Below, piece after piece: positions 1 through 4,962 of a stretch of 7,963 nucleotides of DNA (within the stretch, counting starts at the first letter, position 1; every line of letters starts with the position of its first letter). The position numbers and the translations under genes were made by a program. Under the pieces are notes generated by a model, which saw nothing but the letters and a program-made list of their open reading frames with translations, had not been told where the DNA came from and searched no databases. The stretch lies in NCBI GenBank assembly GCA_003487665.1, contig DNFA01000032.1:1-7963 (forward strand), in the 5' to 3' direction. The stretch is from Oscillibacter sp. (GTDB lineage: Bacteria > Bacillota > Clostridia > Oscillospirales > Oscillospiraceae).

Positions 1-2
1 AG

Positions 3-248
3 GTCTGGATCAAGATCTTCCCCGACAAGCCCATCACCGAGAAGCCCGCTGAGACCCGTATGGGTTCCGGTAAGGGTTCCCCCGAGTATTGGGTCGCAGT
101 AGTCAAGCCCGGCCGTGTCATGTTTGAGATCGCCGGTGTTCCCGAAGAGGTCGCACGCGAAGCCCTGCGTCTGGCCAGCCACAAGCTGCCCATCAAGACC
201 AAGGTCGTCAAGCGCGAGGATCTCGACGCCCAGGAAGTAGGTGAATGA
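3..248 (+). CDS. rplP: 50S ribosomal protein L16, C-terminal part (5' end outside window)
   Basis: L16 binds 23S rRNA near the A site of the peptidyl-transferase region and the base of the L7/L12 stalk, and is a late-assembling large-subunit protein. The reading frame is already open at base 3 and gives 81 residues before TGA. They include the family signatures MGSGKGSPEYWVAVVKPG, then FEIAGVPEEVAREAL and HKLPIKTKVVKRE. The open frame continues out of the window, so the ATG at base 60 is an internal methionine, not the start. A short acidic tail (DLDAQEVGE) follows the usual KRE end. The stop lies 1 base before the rpmC ATG. Its position just before L29 and S17 is the standard end of the S10 block. 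Identification is certain; only the N-terminal part is missing. Confidence 0.97.
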   Translation, partial: VWIKIFPDKPITEKPAETRMGSGKGSPEYWVAVVKPGRVMFEIAGVPEEVAREALRLASHKLPIKTKVVKREDLDAQEVGE

Positions 249-249
249 G

Positions 250-441
250 ATGAAGGCAACTGAAGTACGTGCAATGTCCGTGGAGCAGCTGAACGAGAAG
301 CTGGACTCCCTGAAGAAGGATCTGTTCTTCCTGCGTATGCAGCACGCAACCAATCAGCTGGACAATCCTCTCAAGATCGCTGAAACCAAGCGCGATATCG
401 CCCGCGTGAAGACCGTTATCCGTGAAAAGGAGGAGAACTGA
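250..441 (+). CDS. rpmC: 50S ribosomal protein L29
   Basis: L29 is a small two-helix protein at the polypeptide exit tunnel rim of the large subunit, part of the docking area for trigger factor and SRP. The product is 63 residues, the usual size. It begins MKATEVRAMSVEQL and carries the diagnostic central motif LFFLRMQHATNQLDNP followed by IAETKRDIARVKTVIRE. I chose ATG 250 rather than GTG 241 because L29 proteins start with MK-x-x-E, and because AGGTGA at 239-244 gives a 5-base spacing to 250. The GTG start would overlap the rplP stop and has no better binding site. The gene begins 1 base after the rplP stop, which suggests translational coupling. Confidence 0.95.
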   Translation: MKATEVRAMSVEQLNEKLDSLKKDLFFLRMQHATNQLDNPLKIAETKRDIARVKTVIREKEEN

Positions 442-442
442 A

Positions 443-706
443 ATGGAAGAGAAGAGAATTTCCTCCCGCAAGACCAGAGTCGGTAAGGTCGTTTCCGATA
501 AGATGGACAAGACCGTGGTCGTCGCTATTGAGGACCGCGTCGCCCATCCTCTGTATAAGAAGATCGTCGGCCGCACCTACAAGCTGAAGGCTCATGACGA
601 GCAGAACACTTGCGGTGTTGGTGACATCGTGAAGGTGATGGAGACCCGCCCCCTGTCCAAGGACAAGCGCTGGCGCGTGGTCGAGATCATCGAGAAGGCT
701 AAGTAA
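443..706 (+). CDS. rpsQ: 30S ribosomal protein S17
   Basis: S17 is an OB-fold primary binder of 16S rRNA in the 30S body and is needed early in assembly. The 87-residue product has the family features: RKTRVGKVVSDKMDKTVVV near the N-terminus, then HPLYKKIVGRT-YKLKAHDE, the GDIVKVMETRPLSKDKRWR stretch, and a lysine-rich end. Start ATG 443 follows an AAGGAGG at 427-433 that lies inside the end of rpmC. An upstream in-frame GTG at 422 would add seven non-conserved residues and sits before this site, so it was rejected. The gene starts 1 base after the rpmC TGA. This is the last gene of the S10 block. Confidence 0.96.
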   Translation: MEEKRISSRKTRVGKVVSDKMDKTVVVAIEDRVAHPLYKKIVGRTYKLKAHDEQNTCGVGDIVKVMETRPLSKDKRWRVVEIIEKAK

Positions 707-721
707 GGAGGTGCCGTTAGT

Positions 722-1090
722 ATGATCCAGCAAGAGTCTTATCTGAAGGTTGCCGATAATACCGGCGCCAAGGAGATCAAGTGCATCCGCGTTCTGGGCG
801 GCTCTAAGGTCAAGTACGGCAACATCGGCGACGTGATCGTTGCCTCCGTGCGCAAGAGCACCCCCGGCGGCCAGGTGAAGAAGGGCGAGGTCGTCAAGGC
901 CGTTATCGTCCGCTCCGCCAAGGGCGTCCGCCGCGCCGACGGCACCTATGTCCGTTTCGACGACAACGCTGCCGTCCTCATCAAGGACGACAAGAACCCC
1001 AGAGGTACCCGTATCTTTGGGCCGGTCGCTCGTGAGCTGCGCGACAAGGATTACATGAAGATCCTGTCCCTCGCTCCCGAAGTTATTTAA
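722..1090 (+). CDS. rplN: 50S ribosomal protein L14
   Basis: L14 is a beta-barrel protein on the subunit interface of the 50S. It contacts 16S rRNA helix 14 and is the target of the silencing factor RsfS. The product is 122 residues, exactly the family norm. It opens MIQQESYLKVADNTGAKE, with the ADNTGA motif at residues 11-16, has KYGNIGDVIVASVRK and KGEVVKAVIVR in the middle, and ends with NPRGTRIFGPVARELRD around residues 92-108. The Shine-Dalgarno AAGGAGGT at 705-712 overlaps the rpsQ stop codon. This gene classically opens the spc operon. Here it follows rpsQ by only 15 bases with no promoter or terminator, so the S10 and spc blocks appear fused, as in Bacillus. Confidence 0.97.
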   Translation: MIQQESYLKVADNTGAKEIKCIRVLGGSKVKYGNIGDVIVASVRKSTPGGQVKKGEVVKAVIVRSAKGVRRADGTYVRFDDNAAVLIKDDKNPRGTRIFGPVARELRDKDYMKILSLAPEVI

Positions 1091-1105
1091 GGAGGGGACG
1101 GACAC

Positions 1106-1420
1106 ATGAACAATCTGAAGATCAAGAAGAACGACAAGGTCGTCGTTCTGTCCGGCAAGGACAAAGGCAAGACCGGCAAGGTGCTGGGCACCGTTCCCAG
1201 CGAGCGCAAGGTCGTTGTGGAGGGCATCAACACCGTGACCTGCCACATCAAGCCCCGCAAGCAGGGTGAAGAGGGCGGCATCGTCAAGCGCGAGGCGGCC
1301 ATCTACGCCAGCAAGGTCCAGGTGGTCTGCCCCAAGTGCGACAAGGGCACCCGCGTGGCCTATGAGATCAAGGACGGCAAGAAAGTCCGCGTGTGCAAGC
1401 ACTGCGGCGCCGCTCTGTAA
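1106..1420 (+). CDS. rplX: 50S ribosomal protein L24 (four-cysteine form)
   Basis: L24 is an assembly initiator of the 50S that binds the 5' domain of 23S rRNA and lies by the tunnel exit. The 104-residue product has an N-terminal KOW segment (KKNDKVVVLSGKDKGKTGKV, residues 7-26), then VEGINTVTCHIKPR and the GGIVKREAAIYASKVQVV stretch. The C-terminus carries CPKC at 75-78 and CKHC at 97-100, two CxxC pairs 18 residues apart. This looks like a zinc ribbon in place of the lysine-rich, cysteine-free end of the E. coli and Bacillus proteins. Zinc binding is inferred from the pattern, which I recall from other clostridial L24 proteins. AAGGAGG at 1089-1095 overlaps the rplN stop. Confidence 0.96.
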   Translation: MNNLKIKKNDKVVVLSGKDKGKTGKVLGTVPSERKVVVEGINTVTCHIKPRKQGEEGGIVKREAAIYASKVQVVCPKCDKGTRVAYEIKDGKKVRVCKHCGAAL

Positions 1421-1438
1421 GAAAGGAGAGAGTAAGTA

Positions 1439-1978
1439 ATGGCACGTCTGAAAGTCAAGTATACCGAAGAAGTGGCTCCCGCTCTCTTCAAGAAGTTCGG
1501 CTACAAGTCTACCATGCAGATCCCCAAGATCGACAAGGTCGTCGTGAACGTGGGCTGCGGCGAGGCTCGTGAAAACGCCAAGGTTCTGGATGCTGTGTGC
1601 GGCGATCTGGCCACCATCACCGGCCAGAAGGCCATCGTCACCATCGCCAAGAAGTCCGTTGCAAACTTCAAGCTGCGTGAGGGCATGCCCGTGGGCGCCA
1701 AGGTCACGCTGCGCGGCGACAAGATGTGGGAGTTCCTGGATCGTCTGTTCAACGTGGCGCTGCCCCGTGTCCGCGACTTCCGCGGCATCAGCGCCAACGC
1801 CTTCGACGGCCGCGGCAACTATGCCCTGGGCATCAAGGAGCAGCTGATCTTCCCCGAGATCGAGTATGACAAGATCGACAAGATCCGCGGTATGGACATC
1901 GTCATCTGCACCACTGCCCAGACCGATGAAGAAGCCCGCGAGCTGCTGACCCTGGTCGGCGCTCCCTTTGAACGCTGA
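1439..1978 (+). CDS. rplE: 50S ribosomal protein L5
   Basis: L5 binds 5S rRNA with L18 in the central protuberance and contacts the P-site tRNA elbow. The product is 179 residues, the normal length. Recognisable blocks are IPKIDKVVVNVGCGEA (28-43), the TGQKAIVTIAKKSVANFKLREGMPVGAKVTLRG region (61-93), RVRDFRGIS (110-118) and FDGRGNYALGIKEQLIFPEI (122-141), ending in a short LLTLVGAPF helix. A cysteine at residue 40 replaces the more common hydrophobic residue in the VNxGxGEA motif; it is unpaired and probably has no special role. The binding site AAAGGAGAG at 1422-1430 sits 8 bases before the ATG. In E. coli the S8 autoregulatory site is in the L5 leader. I saw no obvious equivalent here but could not fold the mRNA. 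Confidence 0.97.
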   Translation: MARLKVKYTEEVAPALFKKFGYKSTMQIPKIDKVVVNVGCGEARENAKVLDAVCGDLATITGQKAIVTIAKKSVANFKLREGMPVGAKVTLRGDKMWEFLDRLFNVALPRVRDFRGISANAFDGRGNYALGIKEQLIFPEIEYDKIDKIRGMDIVICTTAQTDEEARELLTLVGAPFER

Positions 1979-1994
1979 TTAGGAGGAGAACGAA

Positions 1995-2180
1995 ATGGCT
2001 AAGAAGTCTATGATCCTGAAGCAGCAGGCGCCTGCGAAATTCTCCACCCGTAAGTACAACCGCTGCAAGCTGTGCGGCCGTCCCCACGCCTATCTGCGTG
2101 ACTACGGTGTGTGCCGTATCTGCTTCCGCACGCTGGCGTACAAGGGCGAGATCCCCGGCGTCCGCAAAGCTTCCTGGTAA
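1995..2180 (+). CDS. rpsN: 30S ribosomal protein S14, zinc-binding type (type Z)
   Basis: S14 sits in the 30S head, binding 16S rRNA late in assembly next to S3 and S10. The 61-residue product is the short zinc-binding form. Cysteines at 24, 27, 40 and 43 form two CxxC pairs (CKLCGRPHAYLRDYGVCRIC), followed by the invariant FR-LAYKGEIPGVRKASW end. The long cysteine-free paralogue is about 90-100 residues. The start MAKKSMILKQ is preceded by AGGAGG at 1981-1986. In zinc-regulated Firmicutes this form may be replaced by a second, zinc-free S14; none is present in this window. The gene is intact to its canonical SW stop, even though an unusual 281-base spacer begins directly after it. Confidence 0.96.
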   Translation: MAKKSMILKQQAPAKFSTRKYNRCKLCGRPHAYLRDYGVCRICFRTLAYKGEIPGVRKASW

Positions 2181-2182
2181 TC

Positions 2183-2260
2183 TTTTTTCCTCATACTTCG
2201 TTGGCAAGGCTTGCCGTACACAAAGTACGGCTGCGCCATGCCGCCTCGTCTGAGAAAAAA
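2183..2260. repeat. Long imperfect palindrome with T-tract and A-tract ends
   Basis: The outer arms pair T6 plus CTCA (2183-2188, 2190-2193) with TGAG plus A6 (2251-2260), with C2189 bulged. The middle arms GGCAAGGC (2203-2210) and GCCATGCC (2235-2242) pair except for one A-A mismatch. The inner stem CCGTAC (2214-2219) and GTACGG (2225-2230) is perfect and closes a 5-base ACAAA loop. The segments between these stems pair poorly. The T-tract precedes the hairpin on the + strand, and the same is true on the - strand, so neither orientation looks like an intrinsic terminator. The architecture resembles a small palindromic intergenic repeat, or one long RNA hairpin. Confidence 0.7.
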
Positions 2261-2276
2261 ATCTTCACCAGGAGCA

Positions 2277-2298
2277 GGCGGAGGAAATGCTCTCCGCC
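2277..2298 (+). repeat. Perfect 7-bp stem-loop in the rpsN-rpsH spacer
   Basis: GGCGGAG (2277-2283) pairs perfectly with CTCCGCC (2292-2298) around an 8-base loop (GAAATGCT). No T-run follows, so it is not an intrinsic terminator on the + strand. On the - strand the nearest T-run lies about 15 bases beyond the stem, also too far. It is strong enough to form in the transcript. Confidence 0.65.
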
Positions 2299-2314
2299 GA
2301 ACCCATGTACCCAA

Positions 2315-2328
2315 GAGCCGCAAGGCTC
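2315..2328 (+). repeat. Stem-loop with GNRA-type GCAA tetraloop
   Basis: GAGCC (2315-2319) and GGCTC (2324-2328) form a perfect 5-bp stem closed by GCAA, a member of the stable GNRA tetraloop class that often mediates tertiary RNA contacts. It overlaps the first degenerate copy of the rpsN tail (2318-2335), so part of the hairpin may be a by-product of that similarity. Confidence 0.55.
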
Positions 2329-2397
2329 CGGTAATACAGGATGGCGAAAGGTCGCTGGTAATTAAACACTGGGGTCAGCTCCGGCGAAACAAATTAT

Positions 2398-2413
2398 CAG
2401 CGATACCTCGCTG
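2398..2413 (+). repeat. Perfect 6-bp stem-loop upstream of rpsH
   Basis: CAGCGA (2398-2403) pairs with TCGCTG (2408-2413) around a TACC loop. It lies 5 bases before the next hairpin and about 33 bases before the rpsH Shine-Dalgarno, close enough to form part of a structured leader for rpsH translation. Confidence 0.55.
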
Positions 2414-2418
2414 CCTCA

Positions 2419-2434
2419 ACAGGCTGCGGCCTGT
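2419..2434 (+). repeat. Stem-loop with UNCG-type tetraloop just before the rpsH ribosome binding site
   Basis: ACAGGC (2419-2424) and GCCTGT (2429-2434) form a perfect 6-bp stem. The loop TGCG reads as UGCG in RNA and is closed by a C-G pair, matching the very stable cUNCGg tetraloop class. It ends 12 bases before the AGGAGG at 2447-2452, so it leaves the ribosome binding site free but could affect access or mark a processing point. Confidence 0.6.
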
Positions 2435-2446
2435 AACTCTAAAATA

Positions 2447-2452
2447 GGAGGA
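2447..2452 (+). promoter_or_regulatory. Ribosome binding site of rpsH
   Basis: AGGAGG stands 9 bases before the ATG at 2462. Because the preceding stop codon is 281 bases upstream, rpsH cannot rely on coupling to rpsN as its neighbours can with their upstream genes, and must be initiated independently at this site. Confidence 0.8.
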
Positions 2453-2461
2453 AACACTAGT

Positions 2462-2860
2462 ATGCACATCACTGACCCTGTTGCCGATATGCTGACCCGT
2501 ATCCGCAACGCCAACAACGCCAAGCACGAGACCGTCGACGTTCCTGCTTCCAACATGAAGAAGAGCATCGCTCAGATCCTGCTGGATGAGGGCTACATCA
2601 AGTCCTTCCAGGTCATCGAGGACGGTACCCAGGGCGTTATCCGCATCACCCTGAAGTACAATGCCGGCAAGGAGAAGGTCATCTCCGGTCTGCGCCGCGT
2701 GTCCAAGCCCGGTCTGCGCGTCTATGTGGGCGCCGACGAGCTGCCCCGCGTGCTGCGTGGCCTCGGTATTGCTATCGTATCCACTTCCAAGGGCGTCATG
2801 ACCGACAAGGCTGCTCGCGCAGCGCACGTCGGCGGCGAAGTCCTTGCGTTCGTATGGTAA
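2462..2860 (+). CDS. rpsH: 30S ribosomal protein S8
   Basis: S8 is a primary 16S rRNA binder (helix 21) that organises the central domain and platform of the 30S. In E. coli it is also the translational repressor of the spc operon. The 132-residue product matches the family. It starts MHITDPVADMLTRIRNAN, has VDVPASNMKKSIAQILLDEGYI (25-46), the SKPGLRVYV turn (81-89), and the rRNA-binding STSKGVMTDKAAR at 107-119, ending GGEVLAFVW. It lies in its normal place between S14 and L6 but is separated from rpsN by the structured spacer. If S8 autoregulation exists in this lineage, that spacer is a candidate target; this is inference only. Confidence 0.97.
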   Translation: MHITDPVADMLTRIRNANNAKHETVDVPASNMKKSIAQILLDEGYIKSFQVIEDGTQGVIRITLKYNAGKEKVISGLRRVSKPGLRVYVGADELPRVLRGLGIAIVSTSKGVMTDKAARAAHVGGEVLAFVW

Positions 2861-2875
2861 GGAGGTATTTGAACA

Positions 2876-3421
2876 ATGTCGAGAATTGGTAGAATGCCCA
2901 TTACCGTCCCCGCCGGTGTGGAAGTCACCATCGCGGAGAACAACGTTGTTACCGTCAAGGGTCCCAAGGGTACTCTGACCCAGGCTCTGCGTCCGGAGAT
3001 GATCCTGGAGCAGGACGGCAGCACCATCCACGTCAAGCGTCCCTCCGACGACAAGCTGCACTGCGCTCTGCACGGCATGACCCGCGCTCTGCTGCACAAC
3101 ATGGTCGTCGGCGTCAGCGAAGGCTTCAAGAAGGAGCTGGAGATCAACGGTGTCGGCTATCGTGCCGCCAAAGAGGGCAATGAGCTGGTCATGAACCTTG
3201 GCTACTCTCACCCCGTGAAGATGGCGGAGATCGACGGCATCACCATCGATGTCCCCGGCCCCAACAAGGTCGTGATCTCCGGCCCCGACAAGCAGAAGGT
3301 CGGCCAGTTCGCGGCGGAAGTCCGCGAGAAGCGTCCTCCCGAGCCGTACAAGGGCAAGGGCATCAAGTATGTTGACGAAGTCATCCGCCGCAAGGTCGGT
3401 AAGACCGGCGCTAAGAAGTAA
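2876..3421 (+). CDS. rplF: 50S ribosomal protein L6
   Basis: L6 consists of two similar alpha/beta domains and lies near the factor-binding site and sarcin-ricin loop of the 50S. The product is 181 residues, close to the usual 177-180. It begins MSRIGRMPITVPAGVEV and shows VTVKGPKGTL (25-34), GVSEGFKKELEINGVGYRA (79-97) and LGYSHPV (108-114). The C-terminal rRNA-binding signature PPEPYKGKGIKY is at 154-165, followed by a lysine-rich tail. GGAGGT at 2861-2866 directly follows the rpsH stop, 9 bases before the ATG. Nothing unusual. Confidence 0.97.
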   Translation: MSRIGRMPITVPAGVEVTIAENNVVTVKGPKGTLTQALRPEMILEQDGSTIHVKRPSDDKLHCALHGMTRALLHNMVVGVSEGFKKELEINGVGYRAAKEGNELVMNLGYSHPVKMAEIDGITIDVPGPNKVVISGPDKQKVGQFAAEVREKRPPEPYKGKGIKYVDEVIRRKVGKTGAKK

Positions 3422-3435
3422 GGAGGTGTGCCGAT

Positions 3436-3795
3436 ATGATTAAAAGACCCGATACCAACGCGCAGCGTCTGAAGCGCCATAAGAGAGTCCGCGCCAAGCT
3501 GTCCGGCACTTCCGAGCGTCCCCGTCTGAACGTTTTCCGCAGCGAAAAGAACATCTACGCGCAGGTCATCGACGATGTGGCCGGCAACACTCTCGTCTCC
3601 GCTTCCTCTCTGGATAAGGAGATCGAGGGCAACGGCGGCAACAAGACCGCTGCCCGCGCTGTGGGCAAGCTGGTGGCCGAGCGCTGCAAGGCCAAGGGCA
3701 TCGACAAGGTCGTGTTCGACCGCGGCGGTTACCTGTACCACGGCCGTGTGGCTGAGCTGGCAGAAGGCGCCCGCGAGGGCGGCCTGGAATTCTAA
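3436..3795 (+). CDS. rplR: 50S ribosomal protein L18
   Basis: L18 joins L5 on 5S rRNA and attaches it to the central protuberance of the 50S. The 119-residue product is of typical length. It has a strongly basic N-terminus (RLKRHKRVRAKLSGTSERPRL), then the FRSEKNIYAQVIDD strand-turn region around residues 34-47. The C-terminal signature FDRGGYLYHGRV is at 94-105, with GAREGGLEF closing the protein. The binding site AAGGAGGTG overlaps the rplF stop. The gene lies between L6 and S5 as expected. Confidence 0.97.
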   Translation: MIKRPDTNAQRLKRHKRVRAKLSGTSERPRLNVFRSEKNIYAQVIDDVAGNTLVSASSLDKEIEGNGGNKTAARAVGKLVAERCKAKGIDKVVFDRGGYLYHGRVAELAEGAREGGLEF

Positions 3796-3812
3796 GGAAG
3801 GAGGACTTATCA

Positions 3813-4313
3813 ATGGCTAGATTTGAAAGAGAGCAGAGCGAGTACATTGAAAAAGTAGTCGCTACCAATCGCGTTTCCAAGACCGTTAAGGGTGGTCGTG
3901 TCATGAAGTTCTCCGCCCTGATGGTGGTCGGCGACGGCAAGGGCAAGGTCGGCTACGGTCTGGGTAAGGCCGCCGAAGTGCCCGAGGCCATCCGCAAGGG
4001 CATCGAGGACGCCAAGAAGAACATGATCAACGTGTCCCTGTCCGGCAGCACCATTCCCCACGAGATCATCGGCGAGGCCGGTGCAGGCCGCGTGCTGATG
4101 AAGCCCGCCGCCCCCGGTACCGGCGTGATCGCCGGCGGCCCCGTGCGTATCATCATGGAAGCCGCGGGCATCAAGGATATCCGTACCAAGTGCCTGCGTT
4201 CCAACACCGCTGTCAACGTGGTGGCCGCTACCTTCGAGGGTCTGAAGTCCCTGCGCACCCCCGAGGAGGTCGCCCGCACCCGCGGCAAGAGCGTGGACGA
4301 GATCGTGGGTTAA
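3813..4313 (+). CDS. rpsE: 30S ribosomal protein S5
   Basis: S5 lies at the head-body neck of the 30S and takes part in decoding fidelity and mRNA entry helicase activity. The product is 166 residues. The N-terminal double-stranded RNA-binding domain contains NRVSKTVKGGRVMKFSAL (19-36) and VVGDGKGKVGYGLGKA (38-53). The C-terminal domain has PHEIIGEAGAGRVLMKPAAPGTGVIAG. The loop at residues 23-29 (KTVKGGR) matches the drug-sensitive form of the segment where spectinomycin-resistance changes occur, so no such change is seen. A strong AAGGAAGGAGG precedes the ATG. The order L18, S5, L30 is standard. Confidence 0.97.
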   Translation: MARFEREQSEYIEKVVATNRVSKTVKGGRVMKFSALMVVGDGKGKVGYGLGKAAEVPEAIRKGIEDAKKNMINVSLSGSTIPHEIIGEAGAGRVLMKPAAPGTGVIAGGPVRIIMEAAGIKDIRTKCLRSNTAVNVVAATFEGLKSLRTPEEVARTRGKSVDEIVG

Positions 4314-4327
4314 GGAGGGACTGAACA

Positions 4328-4507
4328 ATGGCTAATCTGAAGATCCAGCTCGTAAAGAGCCTCAACGGGAGACTGGAGAAGCACATCGCTACCGCCAACT
4401 CCCTGGGCCTGCGTAAGATCGGTGATACCACCGTCCAGCCCGACAATGCCCAGACCCGCGGCAAGGTCGCCAAGATCGGCTACCTGCTGAAGGTCACTGA
4501 AGAATAA
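4328..4507 (+). CDS. rpmD: 50S ribosomal protein L30
   Basis: L30 is a small non-essential-type 50S protein that contacts 5S rRNA-proximal regions of 23S rRNA; some bacteria lack it. My translation gives 59 residues, the usual length. It starts MANLKIQLVKSLNGR and continues with the family's LGLRKIGDTTVQPDN, where most homologues have LGL-K-N-TV-DN. It ends with RGKVAKIGYLLKVTEE, the normal GM-x-KV-HLV-V end in altered form. ATG 4328 follows AAGGAGGG at 4312-4319, which overlaps the rpsE stop. The position between S5 and L15 confirms the call. Confidence 0.94.
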   Translation: MANLKIQLVKSLNGRLEKHIATANSLGLRKIGDTTVQPDNAQTRGKVAKIGYLLKVTEE

Positions 4508-4521
4508 GGAGGTGCGAGAGA

Positions 4522-4962
4522 ATGAAACTGAACGAACTGTCTCCCGCAGCCGGCTCCGTTAAGGAAGCCTACCGCAAGGGCCGTGGTCACGGCTCCGGCA
4601 ACGGCAAGACCGCAGGCCGTGGTCACAAGGGTCAGAAGGCCCGCTCCGGCGGCGGCACCCGCATCGGATTCGAAGGCGGCCAGATGCCTCTGGCGCGCCG
4701 CATCCCCAAGCGCGGTTTCAACAACATTTTTGCCAAGCCCCTGGAGATCATCAACCTGAGCGCCCTCAACAAGTTTGAGGACGGAGAGATCGTCACCGCG
4801 GAAGCCCTGCTTGCTAAGGGTATCCTGAGCAAGTGCGAGTACGGCTACAAGGTCCTGGGTAACGGCAAAGTTACCAAGAAGGTGACCGTGCAGGCCGCTG
4901 CTTTTTCCCAGGCTGCCAAGGAAGCGATCGAGGCAGCTGGCGGAAAGGCAGAGGTGATCTAA
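4522..4962 (+). CDS. rplO: 50S ribosomal protein L15
   Basis: L15 is a late-stage 50S assembly protein. Its extended N-terminal arm runs deep into 23S rRNA and its globular domain lies on the surface. The 146-residue product is of the usual size. The arm is clear: MKLNELSPAAGS, then the glycine- and lysine-rich GHGSGNGKTAGRGHKGQKAR (22-41), SGGGTRIGFEGGQMPLARRIPKRGF (42-66). The C-terminal domain contains LLAKGILSKCEYGYKVLGNG and ends in a lysine- and alanine-rich helix. AAGGAGGTG at 4506-4514 precedes the ATG. The stop TAA touches the GTG start of secY with no bases between, which suggests coupled translation. Confidence 0.97.
   Translation: MKLNELSPAAGSVKEAYRKGRGHGSGNGKTAGRGHKGQKARSGGGTRIGFEGGQMPLARRIPKRGFNNIFAKPLEIINLSALNKFEDGEIVTAEALLAKGILSKCEYGYKVLGNGKVTKKVTVQAAAFSQAAKEAIEAAGGKAEVI

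Larger units (their letters stand above)
2181..2461 (+). other. Anomalous structured spacer between rpsN and rpsH
   Basis: This is the only long gap in an operon whose other spacers are 0-17 bases. No reading frame in it has a ribosome binding site or a family-like sequence. It contains a long imperfect palindrome (2183-2260), four smaller perfect-stem hairpins (2277-2298, 2315-2328, 2398-2413, 2419-2434) and two degenerate copies of the rpsN 3' end. The last 20 bases hold the normal Shine-Dalgarno AGGAGG for rpsH. Gene order on either side is the standard one, so the spacer looks like an addition and not a lost gene. It could be an inserted MITE- or REP-like repeat, or a structured RNA acting in cis on the transcript. 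The sequence alone does not decide between these. I recognise no named RNA family. Confidence 0.7.

Noticed and set aside
241..249. GTG 241 as the start of rpmC
   Set aside because: It would add MNE before the conserved MKATEV and overlap the rplP stop. The AGGTGA at 239-244 fits ATG 250.
422..442. GTG 422 as the start of rpsQ
   Set aside because: The strong AAGGAGG lies downstream of it at 427-433 and fits ATG 443; the added residues are not conserved in S17.
416..1402. 328-residue open frame on the - strand across rpsQ, rplN and rplX
   Set aside because: It is a Leu/Asp/Ala/Gly-rich shadow of the codon bias on the + strand and covers three well-identified ribosomal genes.
2183..2190. T-run after the rpsN stop as an intrinsic terminator
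   Set aside because: There is no stable GC-rich stem immediately before the T-run; the stem comes after it. Termination here would also cut off essential genes downstream.
2111..2365. Open frame of 84 residues starting inside rpsN
   Set aside because: It overlaps rpsN in another frame, has no binding site, and its composition (Arg, Pro, Ser, Cys) is that of a shifted frame plus spacer.
2360..2400. Possible promoter (TTAAAC ... AAATTAT) before rpsH
   Set aside because: The -35-like box matches the consensus poorly and the -10-like box lacks the key bases. AT-rich bases here are too few to support a call without transcript data.
2211..2447. Open frame of 78 residues from a TTG in the rpsN-rpsH spacer
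   Set aside because: It has no ribosome binding site, runs through the hairpin arms, has low-complexity Arg/Pro/Lys content and resembles no family I know. It is better explained as chance within the structured spacer.
2375..3211. 278-residue open frame on the - strand across rpsH and rplF
   Set aside because: It has the same shadow composition, and both genes beneath it are certain.
3881..3901. Possible spectinomycin-resistance change in the S5 loop
   Set aside because: Residues 23-29 read KTVKGGR, the ordinary sensitive sequence.
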